64,000 nt of DNA from Variovorax beijingensis (lineage in GTDB: Bacteria; Pseudomonadota; Gammaproteobacteria; Burkholderiales; Burkholderiaceae_C). A program made the translations under genes and the position numbers. Of the stretch, positions 33,983-42,067 are shown in pieces (within the stretch, counting starts at the first letter, position 1; each line of letters opens with the position of its first letter). Under the pieces are notes generated by a model, which was not told the origin of the DNA, made no database searches, and saw only the letters and a list, made by a program, of their open reading frames with translations. Location: the NCBI RefSeq assembly GCF_007828835.1, contig NZ_VIVL01000011.1, forward strand, positions 1-64,000. The letters are read 5' to 3'.

Positions 33983-35470
33983 ATGAAATTCGCATTTCAA
34001 CCCTGGGCCCGCAACGCTTTGCTGCCGCTGGTGGCGGCCCTGGCGCTGGCCGGCTGCGCGACCGTGCCCTCCGGCGTGCCGGAGATCCAGACCACCGCCC
34101 AGTTCAAGGAGCAGGGCGCTGCTCCGCCGGCCGGATGGACGCGTGCCGTGCCCTCCGAGGCGCAGGCGCGCGGCGCCTGGTGGCTGGCGTTCAACGACCC
34201 GGTGCTCAATGCGCTGGTCGAGAAGGCCGACGTCAACAACAACAACATCCAGGCCGCCGCGGCCCGGCTCGCGGAAGCTCGCGCCCTCGCGCGCAGCGCC
34301 AACGCCGACCGCATGCCGCAGATCGGCCTGGGCGCGGGCGCCAACCGCGGCGCGGGCCTCGACAAGGCCTCGGCCAGCACGAGGCCGGGCACGATGACCA
34401 ACATCGGCGCCACGTTCTCGTACGAGGTCGACCTGTTCGGCCGCCTCTCGGGCGCGAGCAACGCGGCCAAGCTCGATGCGCAGAGCCGCGAGGCCCTGCT
34501 GCAGAGCACGCGCCTTGCGGTGCAGGCCGAGGTGGCCCAGACCTACCTGCAGCTGCGCGCGCTCGACGCCGAGCGTGCACTGGTGCGCGAGCAGGTCGAG
34601 GCCTACCGCGACACGCTGCGCCTCTCGCAGCGCCGCCAGCAGGCCGGCGACATCGCCGAGCTCGACGTGGCGCGCGTGCAGACCGAGGTGTCGTCCACCG
34701 AGTCGGACGCGCTCGCGCTCGACCGGCAACGCGCCCAGGTCGAGCATGCGCTCGCGGTGCTGGTGGGCGATTCGGCATCGAGCTTCGGGCTGCGCACCGA
34801 CGACTGGGCCACCGCGCTGCCGTCCGTGCCGCCCGGCGTGCCGGCCACGGTGCTCACGCGCCGCCCCGACGTCTCGGCCGCGCAGAACGCCGTGCTCGCG
34901 GCGCAGGCCCGCGTGGGCGTGGCGCAGGCCGCCTGGTTCCCGGACATCTCGCTGACCGGCGCCGCCGGCTACGCATCGCCCGAGATCGGCGACCTGTTCA
35001 AGTGGTCGGCCCGCTCGTGGGGCGTGGGTGCGCTGCTTTCGCTGCCGATCTTCGACGGCGGCCGCCGCGAAGCCGGCGTGCAGGGCGCCAACGCCCAGCT
35101 CGACGGCGCGCTCGCGAACTACCGCAACCAGGTGCTGGTGGCGTTCCAGGAGGTCGAGGACCAGCTGTCTGCCATCCGCATCCTGCAGGAGCAGTCGGCG
35201 GTGCAGGCGCAGGCCGTCACTTCGGCGCAGCGCGCGACCAGCCTGTCGGACACGCGCTACCGCAACGGCTACATCAGCCAGCTCGACCTGCTCGACGCCC
35301 GCCGCAGCGAACTGCGCAACCGGCGCCAGGCGCTGCAGGTGAAGTCGGCGCAGTACCAGGCGGCCGTGGGGCTGATCCGCGCCATCGGCGGCGGCTGGGA
35401 GGTGCCGGCGGCCACCGCAGGGGCGCAGCCCCAGGGCGGGGCAGGCGCGGTACAGACCGCGGCACGCTGA
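33983..35470 (+). CDS. Outer-membrane efflux lipoprotein, NodT family (OpcM/OprC-like)
   Basis: A 495-residue TolC-type channel protein. The signal peptide ends in the lipobox LAGC (Cys about residue 24), so the mature protein is lipid-anchored. Two repeated outer-membrane efflux domains are visible (LNALVEKADVNNNNIQAAAARLAEA near residue 75, and LDGALANYRNQVLVAFQEVEDQ in the second half). It completes the tripartite pump and is followed by a terminator. Confidence 0.92.
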   Translation: MKFAFQPWARNALLPLVAALALAGCATVPSGVPEIQTTAQFKEQGAAPPAGWTRAVPSEAQARGAWWLAFNDPVLNALVEKADVNNNNIQAAAARLAEARALARSANADRMPQIGLGAGANRGAGLDKASASTRPGTMTNIGATFSYEVDLFGRLSGASNAAKLDAQSREALLQSTRLAVQAEVAQTYLQLRALDAERALVREQVEAYRDTLRLSQRRQQAGDIAELDVARVQTEVSSTESDALALDRQRAQVEHALAVLVGDSASSFGLRTDDWATALPSVPPGVPATVLTRRPDVSAAQNAVLAAQARVGVAQAAWFPDISLTGAAGYASPEIGDLFKWSARSWGVGALLSLPIFDGGRREAGVQGANAQLDGALANYRNQVLVAFQEVEDQLSAIRILQEQSAVQAQAVTSAQRATSLSDTRYRNGYISQLDLLDARRSELRNRRQALQVKSAQYQAAVGLIRAIGGGWEVPAATAGAQPQGGAGAVQTAAR

Positions 35471-35478
35471 AAGAAACA

Positions 35479-35501
35479 CAAGGGGCGCAAGCCCCTTTTT
35501 C
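35479..35501 (+). terminator. Intrinsic terminator after the efflux operon
   Basis: AAGGGGC-GCAA-GCCCCTT hairpin with a TTTTTCTTT tail, 10 bases after the channel gene stop. It ends the efflux operon and separates it from cobQ. Confidence 0.85.
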
Positions 35502-35556
35502 TTTGCCTCTTCGCGGCTGCTGCAAGAGGGCTGCGGCGACAACGGACAATAGCCGC

Positions 35557-36996
35557 ATGACAACCCGATGCGTGATGGTTCTCGGCACGACCAGTGGCGC
35601 CGGCAAGAGCTGGCTGACCGCCGCGCTGTGCCGCTGGTACGCGCGCCAGGGACTCAGGGTGGCGCCCTTCAAGGCGCAGAACATGAGCAACAACGCCCGC
35701 GTGGTCGACGGCGGCGAGATCGGCAGCGCGCAGTACTTCCAGGCACTGGCGGCGCGCGCCGTGCCCGACGTGCGCATGAACCCGCTGCTGCTCAAGCCCG
35801 AGCGCGACACCCACAGCCAGGTGGTGCTGATGGGGCAGGTGAGCGCGGAGCTCACGGCCATGCCCTGGCGCGGGCGCAGCGAGCGCGTCTGGCCGCAGAT
35901 TGCACAGGCGCTCGACGCGCTGCGTGCCGAGAACGACGTGGTGGTGATCGAAGGCGCGGGCTCCCCGGCCGAGATCAACCTGATGGCGAGCGACATCGTC
36001 AACCTGCGCGTCGCCCGCCATGCGCAGGCCCGCTGCCTGCTGGTGACCGACATCGACCGCGGCGGCGCCTTCGCGCATCTGTACGGCACCTGGGCACTGA
36101 TGCCCGAGAGCGATCGCGCATTGCTGCGCGGCTTCGTGCTCAACAAGTTCCGCGGCGATGCCTCGTTGCTGGCGCCGGCGCCGCAGCAGCTGCAGGCGCT
36201 GACCGGCATCGCCACCGTCGCGACACTGCCGATGTGGTGGCAGCACGGCTTGCCCGAGGAAGACGGCGTATTCGACGACCGCAGCCGTGCGAGCGGCCCG
36301 GTGACCCGTACCGTGGCTGTGGTGGTGTACCCGCGCATCAGCAACCTCGACGAGTTCCAGCCGCTCAAGAATGTGCCCGGCGTTCGCCTGGTCTGGGCGC
36401 GCACGCCGGCGGACGTGGCCGGTGCCGACTGGATCGTGCTGCCCGGCTCCAAGCACACCAGCGGCGATCTCGCATGGCTGCGCGCGCAGGGGCTGGACCG
36501 CGCCATCGCCGCGCACGCGGCCGGCGGCGGTGCCGTGCTGGGCGTCTGCGGCGGCCTGCAGATGCTCGGCGAGGCGCTGGTCGATCCGCACGGCATCGAC
36601 GGCAATGCGCCCGGCCTGGGCCTGCTGCCGTTGGTGACCGTGTTCGAGCGCGAAAAGACGGTGCGCCACCGGGCCGCCGCCTTCGGCCAACTGAGCGGTG
36701 CATGGGCTTCTCTCTCGAACGTGCCGGTGGCCGGCTACGAGATTCATCACGGCCAGACTGCGATCCACCCGCAGATGGCGCAGGATGGCCGTGCCGTGAT
36801 GCCCGAGGGCCTGGCCTGGCAGAACGCGCGCGGCAACGTGCTGGGCCTCTACCTGCACGGCCTGTTCGAGGACGCAGCCGCACTGCACGCACTCTTCGGC
36901 GCCGCGGCACCCACGCTCGACGCCACCTTCGACGGCCTGGCCGATTTCATAGACACCCACTTCGAGGCCGGCGTATTGCAAGGCCTGATCGCATGA
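35557..36996 (+). CDS. cobQ: Cobyric acid synthase
   Basis: Adds four amide groups (b, d, e, g) to adenosylcobyrinate a,c-diamide using glutamine and ATP. The 479-residue protein has a P-loop-like N-terminus (VLGTTSGAGKSWLTAALC), FKAQNMSNNA and LLKPERDTHSQVVLMG. A C-terminal glutamine amidotransferase domain has Cys in LGVCGGLQMLGEAL (about 330-343) and His in YEIHHGQT. A -10 (GACAAT, 35545-35550) lies 6 nt before the ATG, so this second B12 block appears to have its own leaderless promoter. Confidence 0.93.
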   Translation: MTTRCVMVLGTTSGAGKSWLTAALCRWYARQGLRVAPFKAQNMSNNARVVDGGEIGSAQYFQALAARAVPDVRMNPLLLKPERDTHSQVVLMGQVSAELTAMPWRGRSERVWPQIAQALDALRAENDVVVIEGAGSPAEINLMASDIVNLRVARHAQARCLLVTDIDRGGAFAHLYGTWALMPESDRALLRGFVLNKFRGDASLLAPAPQQLQALTGIATVATLPMWWQHGLPEEDGVFDDRSRASGPVTRTVAVVVYPRISNLDEFQPLKNVPGVRLVWARTPADVAGADWIVLPGSKHTSGDLAWLRAQGLDRAIAAHAAGGGAVLGVCGGLQMLGEALVDPHGIDGNAPGLGLLPLVTVFEREKTVRHRAAAFGQLSGAWASLSNVPVAGYEIHHGQTAIHPQMAQDGRAVMPEGLAWQNARGNVLGLYLHGLFEDAAALHALFGAAAPTLDATFDGLADFIDTHFEAGVLQGLIA

Positions 36997-38039
36997 CCGA
37001 CAACAACCAGATTCCTTCCATCTCCGACATCCACGATGACGCCCTCGCGGCGCGTCTGCAAGCGGCGCTCGACAACAAGACCAAGCCGCTCGGCGCGCTC
37101 GGCCGCCTCGAGAGCCTGGCCTTGCGCATCGGCCTCGTACTGGGCAGCGAAATGCCGGTGCTCGAAGCACCGCAGATGCTGGTGTGCGCGGCCGACCATG
37201 GCCTGGCGGCGCGCGGCGTCTCGGCCTTTCCGAGCGACGTGACCTGGCAGATGGTCGAGAACTTCCTGGCCGGCGGCGCGGCCGTGAGTGTGCTGGCGCG
37301 CCAGCACGGGCTGGCGCTTACCGTGGTCGACTGCGGCGTGCGGCGCGACTTCCAGGCCCGACCGGGGCTGGTGTCGCGACGGATTGCTGCCGGAACGGCC
37401 GATGCATCGGCCGGCCCCGCGATGACGGCGGCGCAGTGCGCCCAAGCCATCGCCAACGGCCGCGAGGTGGTGCGCGCACTGCCCGGCAACGCCTTGCTGC
37501 TCGGCGAAATGGGCATCGGCAACAGCTCGGCCGCGGCGCTGCTGCTTGCGCGGCTCGCCGGGCTGGATATCGACGGCTGCACCGGCTCCGGCACCGGGCT
37601 CGATGCCGCGGGGCTTGCGCGCAAGCGGCAGGTGCTGCGCGACGTGCTGGCGCTGCATGCGGCTGCGAGCGAGCCGCTCGATGCACTCGCGGCGTTCGGC
37701 GGTTTCGAGATCGCCACGCTGGTCGGCGCGGTGCTGCAGGCGGCGCAGGAGCGGCGCGTGATCGTGGTCGATGGCTTCATCGCGAGCGCCGCGGTGCTCG
37801 TCGCGCAGGCGCTGCAGCCGCATGTGGCGCAGCGCTGCGTGGCCGCGCACAGCTCGGCGGAACCCGGGCATGCGCTGTTGCTGAAGCACCTGGGGCTCGA
37901 GCCTTTGCTGAACCTGGACCTGCGCCTCGGTGAAGGCTCGGGCGGCGCGCTGGCCTGGCCGCTGCTCGAGTCGGCCTGCCGCATCCTGCGCGAGATGGCC
38001 AGCTTCGAAGCTGCCGGCGTGTCGCGCAAGGACAGTTGA
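36993..38039 (+). CDS. cobT: Nicotinate-nucleotide--dimethylbenzimidazole phosphoribosyltransferase
   Basis: Makes alpha-ribazole 5'-phosphate from the lower-ligand base and nicotinate mononucleotide. The 348-residue protein has the family blocks TKPLGALGRLESLALR near the start, FPSDVTWQMVENFLAGGAAVS, LLLGEMGIGNSSAAALLLARL and CVAAHSSAEPGH. It overlaps cobQ by ATGA and is followed by cobS four bases after its stop. Confidence 0.93.
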   Translation: MTDNNQIPSISDIHDDALAARLQAALDNKTKPLGALGRLESLALRIGLVLGSEMPVLEAPQMLVCAADHGLAARGVSAFPSDVTWQMVENFLAGGAAVSVLARQHGLALTVVDCGVRRDFQARPGLVSRRIAAGTADASAGPAMTAAQCAQAIANGREVVRALPGNALLLGEMGIGNSSAAALLLARLAGLDIDGCTGSGTGLDAAGLARKRQVLRDVLALHAAASEPLDALAAFGGFEIATLVGAVLQAAQERRVIVVDGFIASAAVLVAQALQPHVAQRCVAAHSSAEPGHALLLKHLGLEPLLNLDLRLGEGSGGALAWPLLESACRILREMASFEAAGVSRKDS

Positions 38040-38043
38040 ACCC

Positions 38044-38838
38044 ATGAACGGTGTCCGCCACTACCTGCTGGCGCTGCAGTTCTTCACGCGCGTGCCGGTG
38101 ACCGGCCGGCTCGCCGAATGGATCGGCTTCAGCCCGCAGATGCTGCGTGCAAGCGCGGCGCATTTTCCGGGCGTGGGATGGCTCGTGGGTGGCGTGGGCG
38201 CGGCCGTTTTCGTGCTCGCGCTGCAGGGCTTGCCGGGTGTGGCCGGTGCACTGGCCGCGGCGCTGCTGAGCATGGCCGCCACGGTGCTGCTGACCGGTGC
38301 CTTTCATGAAGACGGGCTCGCCGATGTGGCCGACGGCCTGGGCGGATCGGCCGACCGCAGTCGCGCGCTTGAGATCATGAAGGACTCGCGCATCGGTGCC
38401 TTCGGCGCCATTGCGCTGGTGCTGGCGCTCGGGCTCAAGGCCGCGCTGCTCGCGTCGATGGCGGGGCAGGGCGCGCAGGCGGTGGCCGGTGCCATCGTGG
38501 GCGCGCATGTGCTGTCGCGCCTGGCGCCGCTGTTCCTGATCCGCTGGCTGCCGTACGTGGGCGACAGCGGCGCAAGCAAGGCCAAGCCACTGGCCGATGC
38601 GATCGGCGGCGGCGCGCTGCTGGTGGGGATGCTCTGGTCGGTGCCTGCCGCCGCGCTGGTGCTGCTGACGCAGGGCCCTGCAAGAACGATCGCCATGGCA
38701 GTCGCATGCGCTCTGGCGGCGCTGCTCATGGCGCGCGTGTTCCGGCGCCGGCTGCAGGGATTCACCGGCGACGGGCTCGGCGCGACGCAGCAGCTGTGCG
38801 AGCTCGCGATCTACCTGGCGCTGGCCTGGCAGGCATGA
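38044..38838 (+). CDS. cobS: Adenosylcobinamide-GDP ribazoletransferase (cobalamin synthase)
   Basis: Joins adenosylcobinamide-GDP and alpha-ribazole (phosphate), the last step of nucleotide-loop assembly. A 264-residue membrane protein with about six hydrophobic segments. The signature is LALQFFTRVPV at residues 8-18, FHEDGLADVADGLGGS at about 84-99 (acidic metal-binding residues) and IMKDSRIGAFGA. It overlaps the following phosphatase gene by ATGA. Confidence 0.93.
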   Translation: MNGVRHYLLALQFFTRVPVTGRLAEWIGFSPQMLRASAAHFPGVGWLVGGVGAAVFVLALQGLPGVAGALAAALLSMAATVLLTGAFHEDGLADVADGLGGSADRSRALEIMKDSRIGAFGAIALVLALGLKAALLASMAGQGAQAVAGAIVGAHVLSRLAPLFLIRWLPYVGDSGASKAKPLADAIGGGALLVGMLWSVPAAALVLLTQGPARTIAMAVACALAALLMARVFRRRLQGFTGDGLGATQQLCELAIYLALAWQA

Positions 38839-39389
38839 AGCAGCTGTGGCTGGTGCGCCATGCGCAGACCGAGGCCGCGCCGGGTCTTTGCTACGGCAGC
38901 GCGGACGTGGGCGTGCCGGCCGAGGCGACGCTGGCGGTGGCGCATGCGGTGGCTTCGCGCCTGCCCGCGGACCTTGTGCTGGCGCACTCGCCCCTGAGGC
39001 GCTGCGCCGAACTCGCGCAAGCCATCGGCAGGCTGCGCCCGGACCTTGCCACACGCGCCGACCCGCGCCTCGCCGAGATGGATTTCGGCAGCTGGGAAGG
39101 CCGGCCCTGGTCGTCGATCGCGCGTGTCGAGTTCGAGGCGTGGACCTGCAATTTCGCCGAAGGGATTCCGGGCGGGCATGGCGAAAGCACGGCCCGCTTC
39201 ATGCAGCGCATCGGCACGGCCTTCGACGACTGGCGCGCGTCGGGGCAGGACGCGGTGTGGGTCACGCATGCGGGCGTGATGCGGGCCGTGGAACTGCTGC
39301 ACCGCGGCGTGCGGCGCGTCGACGATGCCGCGCAGTGGCCGTCGGCGCCCATTGACTATGGGGCGTGCCGGCTGATCGAATGCAGCTGA
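38835..39389 (+). CDS. Histidine phosphatase, probable alpha-ribazole phosphatase
   Basis: A 184-residue phosphoglycerate-mutase-like phosphatase. The catalytic His is in LVRHAQTEA (residues 6-14), Arg in HSPLRRCAELA, Glu in LAEMDFGSWEGR and the second His in VWVTHAGVMR. In the B12 pathway this family (Salmonella cobC) removes the phosphate from alpha-ribazole phosphate. Coupling to cobS by ATGA supports that role. I leave the symbol empty because cobC is also used for the decarboxylase at 24.6 kb. Confidence 0.85.
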   Translation: MKQLWLVRHAQTEAAPGLCYGSADVGVPAEATLAVAHAVASRLPADLVLAHSPLRRCAELAQAIGRLRPDLATRADPRLAEMDFGSWEGRPWSSIARVEFEAWTCNFAEGIPGGHGESTARFMQRIGTAFDDWRASGQDAVWVTHAGVMRAVELLHRGVRRVDDAAQWPSAPIDYGACRLIECS

Positions 39390-40318
39390 TGCACGGCGGC
39401 ACCCGCTGCCGCGCGCCACGGTCTGCCAGCGCGATGCCGACACTGCCCAAGAACGAACGCCTGTACCTGCGCCTCGACGACGACCCCTTGCACGGGCCGG
39501 AGGCCGGCATGCCCGCGGGCACGCTGCGCGCCTTTCCGGTCGCCGGGCCGCTGCGGATGCACGTTGCGCACATTCTCCTCTACAGGGAAACGCTGCCCGA
39601 GGGCCGCGAGGTCCTGGAGCGCGTGCTGCCCGACGGCGCGGTTCGGCTGGTGTTCAACCTGGGCGATGCACCCTCGGCAGGCGAGAGTGCCGGGCATGCG
39701 GTCGAGGCGATCGGCGCGTCGGCGGCGCCGGCCCTCGTGCGCCTGCGCCGGAAGATGGAAGGGCTGTCGGTGACCCTGCACCCCGGCGCGGCCGCGGCGC
39801 TGCTCGGAAGGCCGGCCAGCGAGATCGCGGGCACCGCCGTGCACCTGGACGAACTGTGGCGCGGCCGTGGTGCCGAACTGCTGGAGCGCATCGCCCTGCA
39901 GCCGGACGACGCATCGCGCGTTTCGGTGCTGTGTGCGGCCCTGCAGCGCCGGCTGGCCGATGGCGACGGCGCCGTCCACGCGGCGGCGATGCGCGCGGCG
40001 CAGCTCATCGCCATGTCGGGCGGGCGGCGTCCGCTGCGCGAGGTGGCGGCTGCCGTCGGCCTTGGCGAGCGGCGGCTGCAGCAGGTCTTTCGGCAGCACG
40101 TGGGCCTGTCGCCACGAGCCTGGAGCCGGCTTGCGCGGCTGCATGCCTGCCTGCGCGCCTTGCGCCTGCAGCGCGAGCCTGCCTGGGCAAGCCTTGCGCT
40201 GGATGGCGGCTTCTATGACCAATCGCACCTCATCAACGAGTTCCAGGCGCTTTGCGGCCTCACGCCGACGGAGTTTTCGGACCGCGCGATTTCGGGTTCT
40301 TCCAAGACGGCGGATTGA
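39389..40318 (+). CDS. AraC-family transcriptional regulator
   Basis: A protein of about 309 residues. The N-terminal effector half (YLRLDDDPLHGPEAG, then RLVFNLGD) resembles the DUF6597 type found before AraC DNA-binding domains. The C-terminal AraC helix-turn-helix pair covers about the last 100 residues, ending FYDQSHLINEFQALCGLTPTEF. The ATG at 39389 overlaps the previous stop as TGATG; a later ATG at 39434 is also possible. It precedes an SDR gene on the same strand, its likeliest target. Confidence 0.82.
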   Translation: MHGGTRCRAPRSASAMPTLPKNERLYLRLDDDPLHGPEAGMPAGTLRAFPVAGPLRMHVAHILLYRETLPEGREVLERVLPDGAVRLVFNLGDAPSAGESAGHAVEAIGASAAPALVRLRRKMEGLSVTLHPGAAAALLGRPASEIAGTAVHLDELWRGRGAELLERIALQPDDASRVSVLCAALQRRLADGDGAVHAAAMRAAQLIAMSGGRRPLREVAAAVGLGERRLQQVFRQHVGLSPRAWSRLARLHACLRALRLQREPAWASLALDGGFYDQSHLINEFQALCGLTPTEFSDRAISGSSKTAD

Positions 40319-40363
40319 CGCCGCCTTACCGTCGCTTCCCACTCGCAACAAAAGGACAGGACG

Positions 40364-41263
40364 ATGCAAGAAGCCGAAAGCAGGAACCAGCCGCTGAAGG
40401 GCCGCGTGGCCGTGGTGACCGGCGCCAGCCGCGGTGCGGGGCGCGGCATTGCGCTGGAACTGGGCGCCGCGGGCGCCACCGTGTACGTCACCGGGCGAAG
40501 CACGCGCGAGCGGCCGGCCAACACCTATGGCCAGCTGCTCGCGCTCTCGGAGCTCGAAGCCCTGCCGGGCAGCATCGACGAAACGGCCGGCGAGGCTACG
40601 CGCCTGGGCGGCCGCGGCATCGCGGTGCGCTGCGACCACACGCAGGAAGATGAGGTGAAGCAGCTCTTTGCGCGCGTGCAGAGCGAGCAAGGCCGTGTGG
40701 ACCTGCTCGTCAACAACGCCTGGGGCGGCCACGAGACTTTCACCGGCGTGTTCGAGGCGCCGTTCTGGGAGCATCCGCTTGCCAACTGGGATTCGATGTT
40801 CGACCGCGGCGTGCGCAACCACCTGCTCGCCAGCCGATTCGCCGCGCCGGTGATGGTTGCGCAAAAGAGCGGACTGATCGTGACCACCACCTTCTGGGAC
40901 CGCGGCAACTACCTGCGCGGGAACCTGTTCTACGACCTCGCCAAATCGGCCATGAACCGGCTGGCCTTCGGCATGGCACAGGAGCTTCGCCCGCACGGCG
41001 TCGCTTCGCTGGCCGTGTCGCCGGGCTGGATGCGGACCGAGTTCGTGCTGGCCGGCCACAAGACCGACGAGGCGCATTGGCACGAGCGCCCGGCACTGGC
41101 ACGGACCGAGTCGCCGCGCTATCTCGGCCGCGCGGTGGCCGCGCTGGCGGGCGACGCGCGGGTGCTGGAGAAGAGCGGCGGCGTGCACCGTGTGGCCGAC
41201 CTGGCGCGCGAATACGGCTTCACCGACGTGGACGGCCGCCAGCCTGAAGTATTCGAGATCTAG
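40364..41263 (+). CDS. Short-chain dehydrogenase/reductase (DHRS1-like)
   Basis: A 299-residue SDR with the cofactor loop TGASRGAGRGIA at about residues 20-31, the CDHT segment for the adenine ring, NNAWGG in place of NNAG, and the YDLAKSAM active site (YxxxK). The NAWGG variant and the length resemble DHRS1-type reductases. The substrate is unknown. It follows the AraC regulator by 45 bp. Confidence 0.85.
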   Translation: MQEAESRNQPLKGRVAVVTGASRGAGRGIALELGAAGATVYVTGRSTRERPANTYGQLLALSELEALPGSIDETAGEATRLGGRGIAVRCDHTQEDEVKQLFARVQSEQGRVDLLVNNAWGGHETFTGVFEAPFWEHPLANWDSMFDRGVRNHLLASRFAAPVMVAQKSGLIVTTTFWDRGNYLRGNLFYDLAKSAMNRLAFGMAQELRPHGVASLAVSPGWMRTEFVLAGHKTDEAHWHERPALARTESPRYLGRAVAALAGDARVLEKSGGVHRVADLAREYGFTDVDGRQPEVFEI

Positions 41264-41280
41264 CGGGTGAAAAGGCCGAA

Positions 41281-41928
41281 TCAGGCCGACTTTGGCCGTG
41301 GCGTCTTCGGCTTGTAGTCGCAATACGCCGCCACTGCGCATTCCCAGCACTTCGGCGTGCGCGCCACGCAGATGTAGCGACCGTGCAGGATCAGCCAGTG
41401 GTGCGCATGCAGCCGGAATTCGAACGGAACGCGTTTTTCGAGCTTGAGCTCCACTTCGAGCGGCGTCTTGCCCGGTGCAAGCCCGGTCCGGTTGCCGACG
41501 CGGAAGATGTGCGTATCGACCGCGATCGTCGCCTCGCCGAACGCCACGTTGAGCACCACGTTGGCGGTCTTGCGGCCGACGCCCGGCAGCGCCTCGAGTT
41601 CGGCGCGCGTGCGCGGCACTTCGCCGCCGTGCTTTTCCACGAGGATGCGGCAGGTCTCGATCAGGTGTTTGGCCTTGCTGCGGTAGAGCCCGATGGTCTT
41701 GATGTAATCCTCCAGGCCCTCCACGCCCAGCCGGAGCATCGCCTGCGGCGTGTTCGCCACCGGAAACAGCTTGCGCGTGGCCTTGTTCACGCCCACGTCG
41801 GTCGCCTGCGCCGAGAGCAGCACGGCGGCAAGAAGCTCGAACGGCGTGGCGTACTCGAGCTCGGTTTCGGGCGTGGGATTGGCCGCCTGCAAGGTGGCAA
41901 AGAAGAGGGGAATGTTGTCTTTTTTCAT
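41281..41928 (-). CDS. nth: Endonuclease III
   Basis: A DNA N-glycosylase/AP lyase for oxidised pyrimidines. The 215-residue protein has the helix-hairpin-helix LEALPGVGRKTANVVLNVAFG with the catalytic Lys, VDTHIFRVGNR with the catalytic Asp, and a C-terminal 4Fe-4S loop with four Cys (C-x6-C-x2-C-x5-C: CVARTPKCWECAVAAYC). The frame is open upstream, but the ATG at 41928 begins the family-length protein. It converges on the SDR gene. Confidence 0.95.
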   Translation of the reverse strand: MKKDNIPLFFATLQAANPTPETELEYATPFELLAAVLLSAQATDVGVNKATRKLFPVANTPQAMLRLGVEGLEDYIKTIGLYRSKAKHLIETCRILVEKHGGEVPRTRAELEALPGVGRKTANVVLNVAFGEATIAVDTHIFRVGNRTGLAPGKTPLEVELKLEKRVPFEFRLHAHHWLILHGRYICVARTPKCWECAVAAYCDYKPKTPRPKSA

Positions 41929-42067
41929 GGGGCTGGAAGCGCGGCGCCCGTCTTGCCATGGAAGGCGAGCACCGACGGACGCAATATATCGTTGAAAGGC
42001 GATAGCCTTACGCAGCTTTGTTGCCCGCGGCTTTCGCCACAATAGCGCCCAGAAAGTGAGACCTCCC

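Noticed and set aside
30728..35563. A 1611-codon open frame on the minus strand opposite the efflux operon, and other very long antisense frames (for example 9209-12439, 19281-22292)
   Set aside because: Their sequences are dominated by His, Arg, Gly and Ala and carry no domain. They mirror strongly conserved genes on the other strand, an expected effect of high GC content.
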